From contig CAJNDS010000985.1 in assembly GCA_905221605.1 (NCBI GenBank), forward strand, positions 1 through 45,228: 45,228 bases of DNA, read 5' to 3'. Positions 18,621 to 29,685 of the stretch are shown here, one piece after another; position 1 is the stretch's first letter; each line of letters begins with the position of its first letter. The translations under genes were made by a program, and so were the position numbers. The notes beneath the pieces are model-generated. The model saw only the letters and a program-made list of their open reading frames with translations, did not search any database and was not told the origin of the DNA. The DNA comes from Symbiodinium natans (Eukaryota; Sar; Dinophyceae; Suessiales; Symbiodiniaceae).

Positions 18621-19273
18621 GCGCGTCGTCTGCTCTTGAAGCCTTAGGCGTTCGCGGTGCGCACAACACCAAGCGCGCGAACCATGACGCGGCGCGCTCA
18701 GACCAGAATCACCCCACGCGCGTTCTGATGCTCAGGATGTTGGGGCTGTTCGGGTGTTTCTGTGTTCAGGGCGGGTGTTTTTGGGGCGGGCCGTTTCCCA
18801 GGTCGCCGGTCTGCGGGCAGAAGGATTTTTCGTCGTTCGTCGCGTGCAGCTTCGTTCGTTCGTCCCGCAGCCAGTGTTTTGCAAGCAGGCCTAGAGGTTC
18901 GGTCCAAGGTCGAAGCAGAAGCCGTGGAAGCCTTAAAGCCCAGACCTTAAAGAAACTCCCCAAACCCCCGCCGCAGCGGTTCAAGTGTGTTGTAGAGCCT
19001 AGGGTAGGTAGTCCCTCCCCGCGTTCGTGCCTGTGCACTGCGCCCCGCTGCGGGTCGCGACCAGACCGCGCGGGAGCGACCAAACGGTCGCCCGGACCTT
19101 CGTGGTCAACCACAAGGCCCCGCTGCGGGCCGTGCCCTGGCCGCGCGGGAGCGGCTGCCTACCACTACTGCACACCGGCCCCTTGCAGCGGGCCGTGTCC
19201 TGGCCGCTCAAGGGCGCGTCAGGTTTTCCTCGCCCGTCGGAGGTCCAGCAAAGCCGCGGGCCTCAGTGCCGCG
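18621..19273 (+). other. Open linker between RT palm and 2'-phosphotransferase domain, with GC-rich repeats
   Basis: The palm frame crosses this stretch without a stop in copy 1, giving Arg/Pro/Ser/Cys-rich low-complexity sequence. At 19043-19212 three imperfect copies of a GC-rich unit (CCCCGCTGCGGGCCGTG then CCGCGCGGGAGCG) can form stems. The ATG at 19274 after the repeats could start a separate product, so this may instead be an untranslated spacer that happens to be open. Copy 2 has the same repeats (34800-34975) but the frame is broken. Confidence 0.55.
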
Positions 19274-20040
19274 ATGGGTGGAGGAGGATCGAAGGGCAGG
19301 GGCAAGAGCAAGAGCCCAGGCCCTAAGGGCCGAAAGGGAACGCCCTCGATCGACGACGTGCAGCGCCTGCTAGTCCGATGCATGCGGCACGGCGAAGGTG
19401 GCTGCAGAGGCCGGTTCGGTCCGGGCGGCCTCTACCCGGTTGATGAGTTGATCGAACAACTCGGCATCACCATCAACCAGTACAACCAGGCGGTCGCGCA
19501 CGACGCCAACCAGCGGAAACCGAGGTTGGACACCTCGCACGCTGGTTTCCTTCGTGCCTTCCAAGGCCACTCTGCCGATTGTGGCCATCCGATGGGGTTC
19601 ATGATGGAGGGCCTAAGTGAGACGGCCATCGACGACCTCATACATCGGTATGGCCCGGCCATGTGGCACGGCACGGACTTGCATGTCGTGCCAAGCATGA
19701 TCCAGAATGGCTTGATCCCCGGCGGCGGGCCGGGAGGCCGCCTCGGGGCGCACTACGTCCTAGGACGCTGCCCCACGCAGTGGGAGGACGGAAGGCGCGG
19801 GTTCCGCCGCGGATCGACTTGCATAGTCGAGGTCCGACTGGCGGTCCTGCGGGACGCCGGAGTGCCCATCTATGCTGGAGCGGATGGGGTGGCCCTCACT
19901 GGCCAGATTAGAGCCACCGGCATTTCCCGCATCTGGGCACTCCCCAAGGGCTCGCCTGTCTACTCAGTCTTGGTAGCTGAGTTGGAAGTGGATCGGTTGG
20001 TCCAGCATGTCGACCTAAAGAGTTTAGGCGACACCAGTGC
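19274..20040 (+). pseudogene. Tpt1/KptA-type RNA 2'-phosphotransferase domain in the retroelement polyprotein
   Basis: Tpt1/KptA uses NAD+ to remove an internal RNA 2'-phosphate left by tRNA-type ligation; some members ADP-ribosylate RNA 5' ends. Counting from M at 19274, the fold's landmarks appear in order. MRHG gives Arg38-His39. LYPVDELIEQLGI is the winged-helix part. LRAFQGHS gives Arg94. MWHGT (130-134) is followed by MIQNGLIPGG. GGRLGAHYVLG gives His160. FRRGSTCIVEVRL gives Arg178/179. YAGADGVALTGQI (200-212) closes the domain. These match the Arg-His-Arg-Arg active site and NAD+-binding residues of the family. The domain itself is uninterrupted, and the frame is continuous with the RT palm upstream. 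It is called part of a pseudogene only because the surrounding element is broken. Copy 2 lacks it by a clean deletion. Confidence 0.85.
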
Positions 20041-21855
20041 GGGCCCCCACCCGCCGTTGGGGCGAGCACCGAAACTGGGCACGGTCCAAGCGTCCCAAGC
20101 TGCTGCGGCCAGCAGCGGCGCGGCGAGCTCCTCGACGGTTGTGCTGGCCCCTGCGGGCCGTGTCATGGCCGCGGGGGCCGCCCAACCTGTTACCCCTCCT
20201 AAGGCCGCGCCTAAGGCCAAAGGGCGTCCCTCAGGGACTCCTAGAACTTCGATCGTTCCAGCGAAGCCCAAGGTGTACCCTAGGCGCAACGTCCCTGGCC
20301 CCAATGTCCTCGAGGCCGAAGACTCGCTCGAGGAAGAGGCAGCCCAAGAAGCTGAAGGTGTCGAGGAAGATAGTTCCAGCTCGGATCTTCCCGACACGCG
20401 GGCGCCTCCAGCCGCGGTCAAGGTGAAGGAGGACGAGGAGCCCGCTAGTGGGGCCCAGGCCGAGAGCACAGAGGAAGGAGTCCTCGTGCTCGGCCAGTCG
20501 GTGGTCACCAGCGCGAAGGAGTACCTCGCGCGGTCCGAAGCTCTTCTGAGAGCGCAGAAGCTCCAGTCGAAAATACTGGAGGTTGCGGGAACCGCGATGG
20601 TGAAGCTGGAGAAGATCACCAAGCGTGAGGAGTCCCTCAAAACACTGCGCCGAGAGGGAGAGAGTCGGGCGGCCGGGGAAGGCGCCGACGGGGAAGAGGT
20701 GTCTGACGATGGTCAGGACGCCCCCGGGGTTGCGGGGTCGAGCAGTTCCGCCAGGCCTGCAGGAGGCGGGACCGCCCAGTCCGCCTCGGCCTCAGAGGAG
20801 CCTCGCCCCAACGCTGACGGCCACTACGGATGTTCGGCTCCGGGATGCGGGCTGGCCTTTGAGTCGCTGGTGCAATACCACTTGCATCAGGCGGCCTGCC
20901 ATGGCGCCTCTCTTCCGCCCAACCTGGGGATCAGCCCCTCCGCACCTCTTGACCCTTTTCGTCAGGACTGGCGGGGACGGCTGTTCCGCCGAGGAAAGGA
21001 CGGTGGGTATGGCGAGGTGCCCATGCTCCGAGTGATTAGGTACCACAAAGCCAACGGGTACGATCACTCGAGGGTCCCGCTCCTGAAGCGAGGGGACCGA
21101 ATCCAGCTTGAGGATGGATTTATGGTGGTAGCCATCCGCCGGGGTGGCTGCGCGATGACCCCGAGCTGGACCCCCCTCCGCGGGAGGCCGCTCCGCGCGG
21201 GCGGGCCCTCGAGCCGCCGAAGGGCGACGTCCAGCGACGCCTGGCCGAGCGTCGCTCCAAGCGAGATTACTCGCCGGACCTGGTGACGCCTCTTGACGAT
21301 CTCCATGCCAAGGAGATCGACTCCTTCTTCGCGGGCGACCCAGCCGCGGATAGCCTTGACGTCATTTTGATGCGCGCCGAGGTTCGCACTGAGTCCCACC
21401 TCAACGTCGGCCGGGAGCGAGAAGAGCCCCTGGCCAAGGAGGAACAGGAGGAGGAGGCTGAGGTCGTCAAGGACGAGGAGGTCTCGGTTGAGATGGAGGC
21501 AGCCACCGCGGATGAGGCGGACGAGGTCGCCCTCCCAGCCAACCGAGCCTACGTCGAAGGCCGCTTTTACCCCTACGGCAGCTGGCGGTGCTTCTTCTGC
21601 GAAGCCATCAACCCGGTTACCGAGGACCAGTGCCTCACCACGCACGCGGGCGGCCCGAATGCGGGCGCCCCGTGCGACGGCCGATGGATCAATGGGATCG
21701 ACATCGGGTGGTGGGAGGTGGATCCTCAAACCGCGCCGGAGCAATGGCGGCGGAGGTTTTCTGCCGAAGAGCTTGAAGAACAACAAGCGCGGGCAGATGC
21801 CGCGAGGCTCCTCAGCGATGAGGAACTCGCTGAAGCCCTCCAGGCGGCCGAGGAG
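20041..21855 (+). pseudogene. Polyprotein segment after the 2'-phosphotransferase: coiled coil, C2H2 and zinc-ribbon fingers, copy 1 (inverted)
   Basis: Pro/Ala-rich linker, acidic stretch (EDSLEEEAAQEAEGVEED), coiled coil (EYLARSEALLRAQKLQSKIL to about 20640) and a C2H2 finger YGCSAPGCGLAFESLVQYH...H (C-x4-C-x12-H-x4-H, about 20824-20905). Compared with copy 2, two small deletions near 21115 and 21175 shift the frame. It resumes at about 21283 with PLDDLHAKEIDSFFAGDPAA, an acidic region, and a RanBP2/zinc-ribbon-like unit WRCFFCEAINPVTEDQCL (about 21582-21640). The block ends in a charged helix at the inversion breakpoint. Confidence 0.7.
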
Positions 21856-24019
21856 GCGTCGGGGAGATAGCGGTGGACGCCGACCTGCGCACGGGCCGCA
21901 TCCACCTGCGTAACCCGTCCTAACCTGCACACCTTCGGGCCTCCACCTACACCCCGATAGGCGATGCGGTCGCCAAGGCGGAGGACGAAGTCCCTCCCGC
22001 GCCTGGTCAGCGTGAACTCCACCTGCTTGGCGTCGCCTTGAACTTGCTGCCCTAAGCTGGGGCGAGACAAGTCGTCCCCGCCGGTTCCATCGTCCTCAAA
22101 GACGACCGGCTCGCGGGATTCCGCGCCATCTGCATCCGCAGGACAAGAATGCAGTCTTCTGCGTGCGCCTCCATCGGGCCGCGCCGGGCGGAAGAAGTAC
22201 CCCCCGACTCCATCGACACGGGCTCCAAGGTGAGCCTGTGGCCCTTGACTTCCAACACGCGCCAGGGGCCGGTCAGACCCGGTTTCCAAGGCACACGCCC
22301 CGCCCCCTCTGAACGGGCCCTCGGAGCGTTCCAGACCACTCGGTCCCCTGGCTTAAGGTCCACAGTGCGCCTATGGCGATTTGCAAGTTTCGCCCGCGCT
22401 TCTGAAGACCGCGTCCAGTGCTCTCGGACCGCAGCAGCTAGTTCCGAGAACTGCTTAAACTGGCTCCGAGCCCAATCAGAGATGGGTTCGAACTGCAAGG
22501 CGTCACGCAGGACGTCCTTTTCAAGTGGTAGAGCGAGCGACCAGCTCCGCTCTAGGTCCCTCGCGGTATACCCGTGGGGTCCCGGAGTGTTGTCTATGAC
22601 GTACTCCGCCACCACGAGCCAATCCGACCAAGCTTCGGAAAGGGAGGCGCCGACTTGCCTGACGACCGCCCCCAGCACCTTTTGAACTTCTTGGTGGACT
22701 CGCTCGTTTGCGCCCAACTCACAAGGCCTCAAGGGCGCGCTGAACCGCCACTCGGTCCCAAGCATCGCGCTGAGTTCTGCCATGAGCGCATTCTTGAACT
22801 CTGGCCCTCTATCCGACCTGATGAGGCTCGGGATCGTCCTGCTGCGAAGCACACAGCGCACGAACGCCCTCCTGACTTCAGCATGAGTCAGAGACCTCAT
22901 CGGCTCGAGGAGGACAGCATGACTGAGGCAATCGAAGTACGTAAGCGAGTACCTATGCCCTTCCCTGTCCTCTCGGTTCGGACCTTCGCAGTCCACGCTG
23001 ACTTCCTGCCAGCATGTCTCGGCGCCACATTTGACCGCACGAGCCTCAACCTTCGTCGGTCGAGAGCGGCCCTTAATGCAAGCGAGACATTTGGCGACCC
23101 AGGTCCGCACATCTTTCTCTAAGTCGGGCCACCAGACTGCCCTCTCTAGCAGCTTGATGGTAACCTCAGCGGACCTATGGGCCCCAAGGACTCCGCAGTG
23201 GACTGAATTGTAGCAAGCGCGGCGCCAGGTCACTCCATTCGCGCCCGCAGCCCCGTTGGGAACCACTGGGACAACGACGGTTTGACCCGTCCTGAGGGTC
23301 ACCTCGCGCTCAAGCAACCCGTCTCCGGATATCACCATCGGCGGCTCCGGCTTGCGAATCGAGCCCGCCAATGAGGGATCGCGCCGCTGACCCTCGTACC
23401 ACGCCGTACGAAGGGATCCCGTGACTCGGAACTCCGAAATGTTCGCCGCGTCCCTTGCTTCGACCGCAAGCTGCTCACGACGATTTTCGTCCTCCTCCGC
23501 GATCAGGCTCAAAGACGGAACACCGCCCTTAAACTCGACCTTGACCTTGGTTGAGGAATGGTCCCAAATGCACAGGATGGGGCTATGGCTGACGAGCTCT
23601 AGAACCACTGCAGGGCCCTTGTGCTCCTCACCCAGAAACGCCAAAACTCTACCCTTCAGCTTGCACTCATTGGCATTCTTTCCGCGACTGATAGCGCCCG
23701 CGGTCCAATGCCCTCCTACGCCCTCGTTGGACGAAGAGAATTGAGCAAGGACCCTTGACGCCTGCCGGGTAGAACTGCGGGGATCCGAAGCTTCTCCGGT
23801 TGCCCGCCAGCCAATGACCTGAGTAACCCTACCCACAAGGGCCATCAGCTTGCTGAAGGAGGGGTCTAAGGCAACCTCTTTGCCGTTAGACCTCCAGAGC
23901 ACTTCACACTGCTCATTCACGACATGTCTGTGGCCGTGCCAGTTCACCACTGACGACCAATGCACGACGATGTCGCCCTGAACCGCATTCAGGGGCGAGC
24001 AGTTGTGCCCCGCCACCAC
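21856..24019 (-). pseudogene. Integrase, copy 1
   Basis: Ty3-type integrase. The HHCC zinc site is HCGVLGAH (about 23180-23215) with CLACIKGR (about 23075-23095). The DDE triad is VSVDCEGP (about 22987-23003), IRSDRGPEF (about 22800-22822) and GANERVHQEV (about 22695-22720). The C-terminal GPY/F-like module reads KPGLTGPWRVLEVKG (about 22240-22285). A one-base loss at about 22141 relative to copy 2 shifts the frame. Sequence continues in the other frame to GVHRYLPDAS and is cut by the inversion. Copy 1 keeps the full HHCC site that copy 2 lacks. Confidence 0.88.
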
Positions 24020-26780
24020 AGCACCATCTTCTCTGAACCACCCATGTGGTCCAGTAAGGCTTCACATCGCCCCACTTGGAAAGATCCTTGTGCCGGGAGC
24101 CGAGGCTGAGCTTCATGGAATGGCTCTTCTTCCATATCTTCCCACTCAGCATGCCATATGCTGTGGGAACCGGAGAATCTTTGGGCGTAGTCCTGAACCC
24201 TACCGCCCATTGCTGGATGGTTGAGGACCTAACCCTAACTAATCCTCCTGTCCTATCCAAAGTTGTAAGGACGGAGTTGACCTCTAGGCCCACCTCATGG
24301 GCCTCAAGGTCGCCCTCAAGCGGAGGTTCGAGCTCCTCCCGCTCGGCTATCTCTACCGAGGTATCGACTGCCTCTTTCTCGATGCAGGCGGGGCAGCGAG
24401 AAAACAGGTAGGTCCGCTTGCCGCAGATGCACAGACCCTCATGGTCCCAGAGGGGTCGTGACGGTTCGTCCAGCATCCCTCTAATGCTGGCATCATCGAT
24501 GGAACGAACCGCGTCCAACCTCAAGGACCGCAGAACTTCCGCCCCCAATGCCTGCTTCCCTACGATCCCAAAACCTCGCAGGGGAGGCTCCGGAAAATCC
24601 TTCTTGAGTTCCGGACAAGCCTCGGCCACCTCCAAGTGGCCTTGCTGCGTGCGCCAAAGGCGTGGCCGCACCGCCCAGATAGCCTTGATGCCTGCCCAAG
24701 CCTCTCCTACAGCCCTAGCTTCTTTGCGCTGCAGGTTCCTTGCCTGGAGCGTGAGCTCAACAACCAAAGGCCACCTAAGGACGGCTGTGACCAGCCCGCC
24801 TTGCCCAAGTCCTACGAGGAACTGCGGACGAAACCCCGAAGCTTCCCTAAGAACCTTGGCACGCGAAGTAAGCAAGTCGACCCTGATCCGCTTGATCTTC
24901 TTGGTCCCTGCGAGCCTGCCAGCCCCGCAATCGAAATGCGAGGCAAGCCCGTCGGTATCCTCAAACGGACCCCAACAACCCCTGACAGCCACAGAAACTC
25001 CAGGGAGGCTCGCTTGGAAGACGCGCCTGATCTCAGTCAGCTCTGCGTCCTGCTCTTTCCAACGCGCGTAGTCAAAGACAACCATGACGCGCGCCGGAAG
25101 GGCTGCGACGACGCACATCGGCACAGCCGCGGCCTGGACACGGCCCGCAGGCTCTGGGACGGCGTCGTTGCCGACCGCCCAGGGCACGGGTCCGTCACCC
25201 TCAGTACCCTCTCCGAGGTACTGGTCCAGGTCGAAACCTCGGAGTTGGCCCGAAAGGCCCTCGAGATCTTTCGTCCTCGCCGCAAGGAGCGCATCCCGAT
25301 CTTTGGGATTGCGGCTAAAACTGTCACCCAGCGTCGCTGAGCGACCGCTAAGGCTCCTTATTTCGGACCCATCCATAAGGATTTCCGCAACCCACCGGAC
25401 GAGTTTCGGATCCATTCCGATGTCCGACGTTTGCGCTCGGGTAAGGTTGGCATGATCTGTCCAACACAGAGTCCGAATAGAGCCAAACATGCGGCGTGTC
25501 GCCCGCTTTACCTCGAGCTGGGCAAACGCCTCCTGTATCAAGGGCGGCCAGTTCTGCTGCGCGGGGGTCAAGCTCTTCGAGTGCGTCATAAGCACTTTGA
25601 GCTGACTCAAGTCACGCGTCATCTGCACGACGCTGCCCCCTACCGCGATGCCCGACGCATCCGCGATCTGCTCAAGGGGACACGACCCATCCGCAGCAGA
25701 GGCCTCATCGAAGGTAGCCAAATTGATGCGGTTCTGCATCATGCGCTTAATCGCTTTAAAGGCTTTGCAACCCTCGGTGGCGGCTGAGCCCAGCCCGCCT
25801 TCAGGAAAGACGGCGCCTGGCTTCTGCCACTGCCCTAAAATCTTGGCTGCGTGCCCATACTCAACAGGCAGGTAGCCGCGCAACCAATTTGCGCAACCCA
25901 AAAATTGCTGAATGTGAAGCTTCTCCCAGAGCGGGGGAAAGTCAATCACCGCCTGACAACGCTCTTCGTCAGGCGAACTCCCGTCCCGCCCAATGTTGTG
26001 TCCCAGGAGCTTACCTTTGGAGACACAAACTTCGGCCTTACTGATCCCAAAGGAGAACCCAAACAAGATTGACTTATCAAGGAAACCCTCTAAGGAAACG
26101 AGGTGGTCGAGAAGGTGCGGGCACGCCTTAGGGTGCCGGGCGCACATGTCTGCCGCGAGCTGCTCATAATAATAGTCCGTTGGAGGCTCTTCGATCATCT
26201 TGTCGATATCCCAGCTCTCCACGATATGATAGCTCGGGCAGCGCGCCGTGTCGACCGCGTCTGCTGGGCGCACAGCGTCACTTGCGCCTCTTCCAGCCGT
26301 GGCCGATCCCTCACGCCAGCCAGCCCAGCGTGGCCCCTTGCGCGTCCTAAAGACCGCGAGGCGTTCGGTGACGGGAACTTCATCGCTGCACGCAACGCTT
26401 TCCGCCACACGCAAATCCCTCGTGTCCCAAAGACGCCACGCCTCACCCGCGCGCTGAAGCAAGCACGTTTCGTAAGGCGCCTTCTCGACCGCCAGGGTCC
26501 CAAGGTCCTTCTGCGCAGGGCGCCTACCCCACACAGACGTGTAACCACCTGGCGCCTCCCACCAGCTGTCGACGCTTGGAAGGTGGTCCAAGCAAGTAAG
26601 CACTCCAGGCTCCTCAACAGGGCGCCCAACTGGGCCGCTCCCGCCCCACACCGAAGCGAGAACAGTCACCGCAGCAAGGACCGATAGCACACCGATCCTG
26701 GCGCCGGTACGCAGCCGCCCAAAGGACCGCGCACACGAGGAACAACCTTGGAAGCTTCTTGCCGCGGCCCTGGACGCGGA
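23913..26780 (-). pseudogene. Transmembrane segment, RT thumb, RNase H, unknown domain and zinc ribbon, copy 1
   Basis: Order in minus orientation: hydrophobic helix GVLSVLAAVTVLASVWG (about 26640-26700). RT thumb/connection HLVSLEGFLDKSILFGFSFG and KLLGHNIGRDGSSPDEERC (about 25960-26120). FLGCANWLRGYLPVEYG. RNase H with EQIADASGIAVGGSV (first Asp), LIQEAFAQLEVKRA (Glu), LCWTDHANL (Asp) and LGDSFSRNP (last Asp), about 25290-25700. A conserved unknown domain with VMVVFDYARW and LVGLGQGGLVTAV (about 24740-25090). A CxC...CxxC zinc ribbon CICGKRTYLFSRCPACIEKE (about 24380-24440). A one-base insertion near 24036 breaks the frame before integrase. No palm domain precedes the thumb. Confidence 0.85.
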
Positions 26781-27640
26781 CCACAATCCGCACATGCCTG
26801 CGGAGACGGCTCCGACTCGAACACCGTCTCAACCGCGCCACAACCACAGGCCGCAGTGCTAACGAGGCCGGAACGCACTTCCGCAACAACCTCGCCCGGC
26901 TGGAGAGAGTGATCACACTCTTGGGCTGCAAGCAACACAAACCCTTTACCCTCTCCTGTGGGCCAAAGGCCTGGCACAGCCTCAACCCCGCACTCAACCG
27001 GAAGCACTACCTCGGACAGGGATCCCTCTGCGGAGACTCCTGACTCCCGCACGACTGGCACCAGCACCCCGTCGCCTGGCGAGAGCTCGAGCGGCTCTTC
27101 CCCGTCGTAGCGGAGGAGCTCCCGACTTCCGCCCCCAGGCTCGGTGCATGACGCGTCGTCCAGGCTCGACAACCGCGCTTCAAAGGCGTAGGCCCTGTCC
27201 TTCCGGGTCTTGCTGTGATCCTCACATCTGGGCATCCTGATTCCCAGCGTGTCGAGGACGTGAAAGTCGGGACCCGGCCTGAAACCCAGGCCCATCCTTC
27301 CGGCGCAGTCCAACGCTCTGCCGCCGAGGATCAGTCCGTGCCAATCGGACGTCCCCCTGGCTGCGATTTTGCATCGCACGAAAATTTCAGTGTTGGGGCG
27401 ACAGTCGTCCGCCGTCCTGCCTTCCAGCAGCGTGACGCGCAAGACTGCTGCCCCCTTCAGAGGAACGGGGGCTCCCGAAGCAATGCCATGCACGTATTCG
27501 GGGTGGACCCACTTTTCGAGTCTCACGACCGGGAAGCCGGGATCTTCGGTGCCGATCCCCAGCTCTGCAGCCCGGTTCATCATGCCCACCACGAGTTCCT
27601 CTGTCACGTGGTTTGCGCCGCGCATCCGTCGAGCATGCAC
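26666..27640 (-). pseudogene. Retropepsin-like domain, C-terminal part, copy 1
   Basis: The frame starts beside the active-site loop (ANHVTEELVVGMMN) and continues WVHPEYVHGIASGAPVPLKG, FVRCKIAARG and LILGGRALDCAG, a layout resembling retropepsins (DTG loop, flaps, ILG-R). In copy 1 the active-site loop itself reads LDGCAAQ in the neighbouring frame and is followed by a small indel near 27620. A Cys-rich stretch follows (ACGCGAVE...CADCG). A 46-bp deletion near 26778 relative to copy 2 shifts the frame into the next block. Confidence 0.6.
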
Positions 27641-28105
27641 TCGACCTTACGGTCGAGCACCTGGACTACCGTCCTGTACTGGTAGCCTCCTGGCTCGTTG
27701 TCCGCCAGGTTCCACCAGTCCTTCGGCAGATCGTCCAGGGTGGCGAACTTGTCCCGCCCGCCCTTGCTCAACGGAAGCGCGTGCTGCTGCACCGCGGCGC
27801 GTCCTGCGGCTCCTGAGACGCCTGCCTGGACGCCTGAGCTGCCTATCTGGACACTGAACGCGGCGAAGGGGTTAGACATGGAAGCACCGGAGGGCGCGGC
27901 CCAGTTGGCAGGCAAGGCCGGCGTCCCTCCTGAGGTCGTCAGGTTGTGGACCATGTCGCAGCTGGCTCCTTTCTTGCACGACCCATTCTTGGAGAAAAAG
28001 GGGCAAACAGTGCCTGGTGGCTTTGCCGCGCCTTTGGCCGCAGCCTTAGGCTTAGCGCTGGCCTTTGCCTTGCCACCTCCCTTCCCCTTGCCCTTACCTT
28101 TCGCA
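27604..28105 (-). pseudogene. Gag C-terminus with CCCH finger, copy 1
   Basis: A Gly/Lys-rich stretch leads into a CCCH finger CPFFSKNGSCKKGASCDMVH (C-x8-C-x5-C-x3-H, about 27950-28010) and then the region preceding the protease (GGRDKFATLDDLPKDWW, VVQVLDRKVECMLDGC). The first CCCH finger seen in copy 2 is missing because of the 0.7-kb deletion ending at about 28106. Confidence 0.75.
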
Positions 28106-29500
28106 GAGAACCTCTCCCGACTTCCACGCTGCGCGGTAGGCGTTCGTGTACGTCTTCATGCGCGAGCCGCGGCAGCGCCCGCGTAGCGCTAGCAGCTTTT
28201 CGCGCGCACTCATACCGCGGCAGTTGTTGGCCAGCGCGCAGACGTCCTCGAACTCCTCGTAGAACAGGACAACGTCTCGCGCGTCCGACTTGTCGTCGGT
28301 CAGCGTCGGCCACGTGAGGTCAGTTTTGACCGTCGTTATGGAGCTTTGCCCGCCCCTCTGCGCTAACGCTTCTTTCAGCGCTTCAGTTTGGGCGGCGAGT
28401 GCGGCGGCGAAATCGCCCGCCGGGTTTTGGGACCCGGTCTGCGAACCTCCGCCGTCTGAACCTCGCTTCAGGGCTTCTATCTCCATCTCCAGCGCCGCGA
28501 GCTTTGCGCGCAAAGGGGAATCGCCGTCCGTCGCGCCCAGGTCACGGGCCGCGGAAGGACCACCTGCAACCTCAGCAGTGTGCAAACCTCCACGGTCCAA
28601 ACCTACCCCCAACCCACTTGCAGTCGCAGGCTGTGGGAGCCCTGGGGAACGCGGCCCCACGGCTTCAACTGGCACATCGGACGGGGAGCTCCAAACCTTC
28701 TCTTGGCTCGAGCTTTCTTTTCCCCCTAGCGCGAGGATAAGCTCCCCGATGCATTGGATTTCACGCTGAATCTCCTCTGCGTCTTCGGGGTCCTCGCCAC
28801 CGCGCAAAGCCGCGACCGAGAACCTGGTCCGCAGCCGACGGACCATCTTTGTCGGATGCCAGTCCCCGCCTATCTTCGAGAACTCATCCGCAAGGAGGGT
28901 GGCTTTGGTGCTTAAGGCGTCAAGGTCACGGGAGCTCACCGTGACTCCATGCGCCTTGAGCGCGAGGACAATCCGCGAAACGCGCGTCAAGTAGTCCGCG
29001 ACCGGTTCTTGGTCTGGACGGAAAATCGCGCGCAGCTCCGCCTGCAAGCCCTCGGCGGTGCCTGGCACTGAACCTGCTGTCGACGGCGGACCGGACGGCC
29101 CCGCCGGGCGGGACCCTGGTGCCGTAGCAGGGACATAGGCAGCACCGGTAGGGACCATGGCCAGCTCCCTAGCCGCGGCGCTGACATCCACCCGCGGCGG
29201 ACTGTCGCCTCCAGCGCCCGAGGCCTCAGGGACTAGCTCGGAGTCCTCTTCTTCTTCTTCTCCATCCTCGTCCTCCTCCTCGGCGTCATGGAGGAACTTC
29301 ATGACTTTTCGCCAGAGAGCCGCCTCTTGCTCTGGCGTTGTGCTGACCCCATCCCGCTTGGACAACGGACGGCTGCCGGTCTCCCTACGCCACTTAAGCC
29401 AAGCGACGTAGCTCATCCGCTCGGGATAGGGAACGTCACCACCCTCGATCGCTTCGAGGAGGGTGACGCCCTCAGCCTGACCTGCAACCTCTGCGGACAT
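28094..29500 (-). pseudogene. Gag N-terminal region, copy 1 (truncated by deletion)
   Basis: The first ATG in the open frame after the leader is at 29500 (MSAEVAGQAEGVTLLEAIEG). A TGA lies upstream in the same frame, so this is the likely start. The region contains an acidic run (DAEEEDEDGEEEEEDSE), a linker and a helical Gag-like part (GLQAELRAIFRPDQEPVADY and DPEDAEEIQREIQCIGELIL). Then come a coiled coil (LRAKLAALEMEIEALKRGS) and VVLFYEEFEDVCALANN. After KSGEVL the frame enters a deletion of about 698 bp relative to copy 2 (43708-44405), with AG microhomology, and stops. Confidence 0.8.
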
Positions 29501-29584
29501 CGCCGCGCCTTGGTTGGCAGGCCGCAGGCGTGGCACACGAAGCGCCGCGCCTTGGTTAACAGGCCGCAAGCGTGGCACAAAGTC
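29501..29584 (-). repeat. 42-bp tandem duplication in the Gag leader
   Basis: Two adjacent ~42-bp copies (CGCCGCGCCTTGGTT then AACAGGCCGCAAGCG and variant). In the frame of Gag they would give PRLRPVNQGAALRV and PRLRPANQGAAMSA. Only the second copy contains the ATG. Confidence 0.8.
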
Positions 29585-29667
29585 CACGCGTCCAGGTCAC
29601 GGACCGCGACAGACAAGCAAAGCAATGCTTGCCCACTCGGGCCGTAGGCACAAGAGCTGTACGATTT

Positions 29668-29683
29668 CCCAGAACAGCCCCCA
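29668..29683 (-). promoter_or_regulatory. Putative primer binding site, copy 1
   Basis: Reading minus, the LTR ends ...GACTTCACA, then a two-base spacer AT, then TGGGGGCTGTTCTGGG. A TGG start two bases after the LTR is the standard position for a tRNA primer binding site. The matching tRNA is not identified. Confidence 0.5.
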
Positions 29684-29685
29684 AT

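Larger units (their letters stand above)
16567..21855 (+). other. 5.3-kb inverted block inside copy 1
   Basis: The block reads on the plus strand, while its flanks and the whole of copy 2 read on the minus strand. Left junction: GCCGCCTGCGC|GTCAAATGG, joining finger-region sequence to pol sequence. Right junction: GGCCGAGGAG|GCGTCGGGG. Against copy 2 the equivalent block is 33096-37435, and ten bases (37436-37445) are lost at the right junction. GCGC microhomology is present at the left junction. Confidence 0.9.

Noticed and set aside
19323-20329. 2'-phosphotransferase segment as an intron absent from copy 2
   Set aside because: It encodes a conserved enzyme domain, its borders are not GT-AG or another clear splice pair, and the length change shifts the frame; a deletion fits better.
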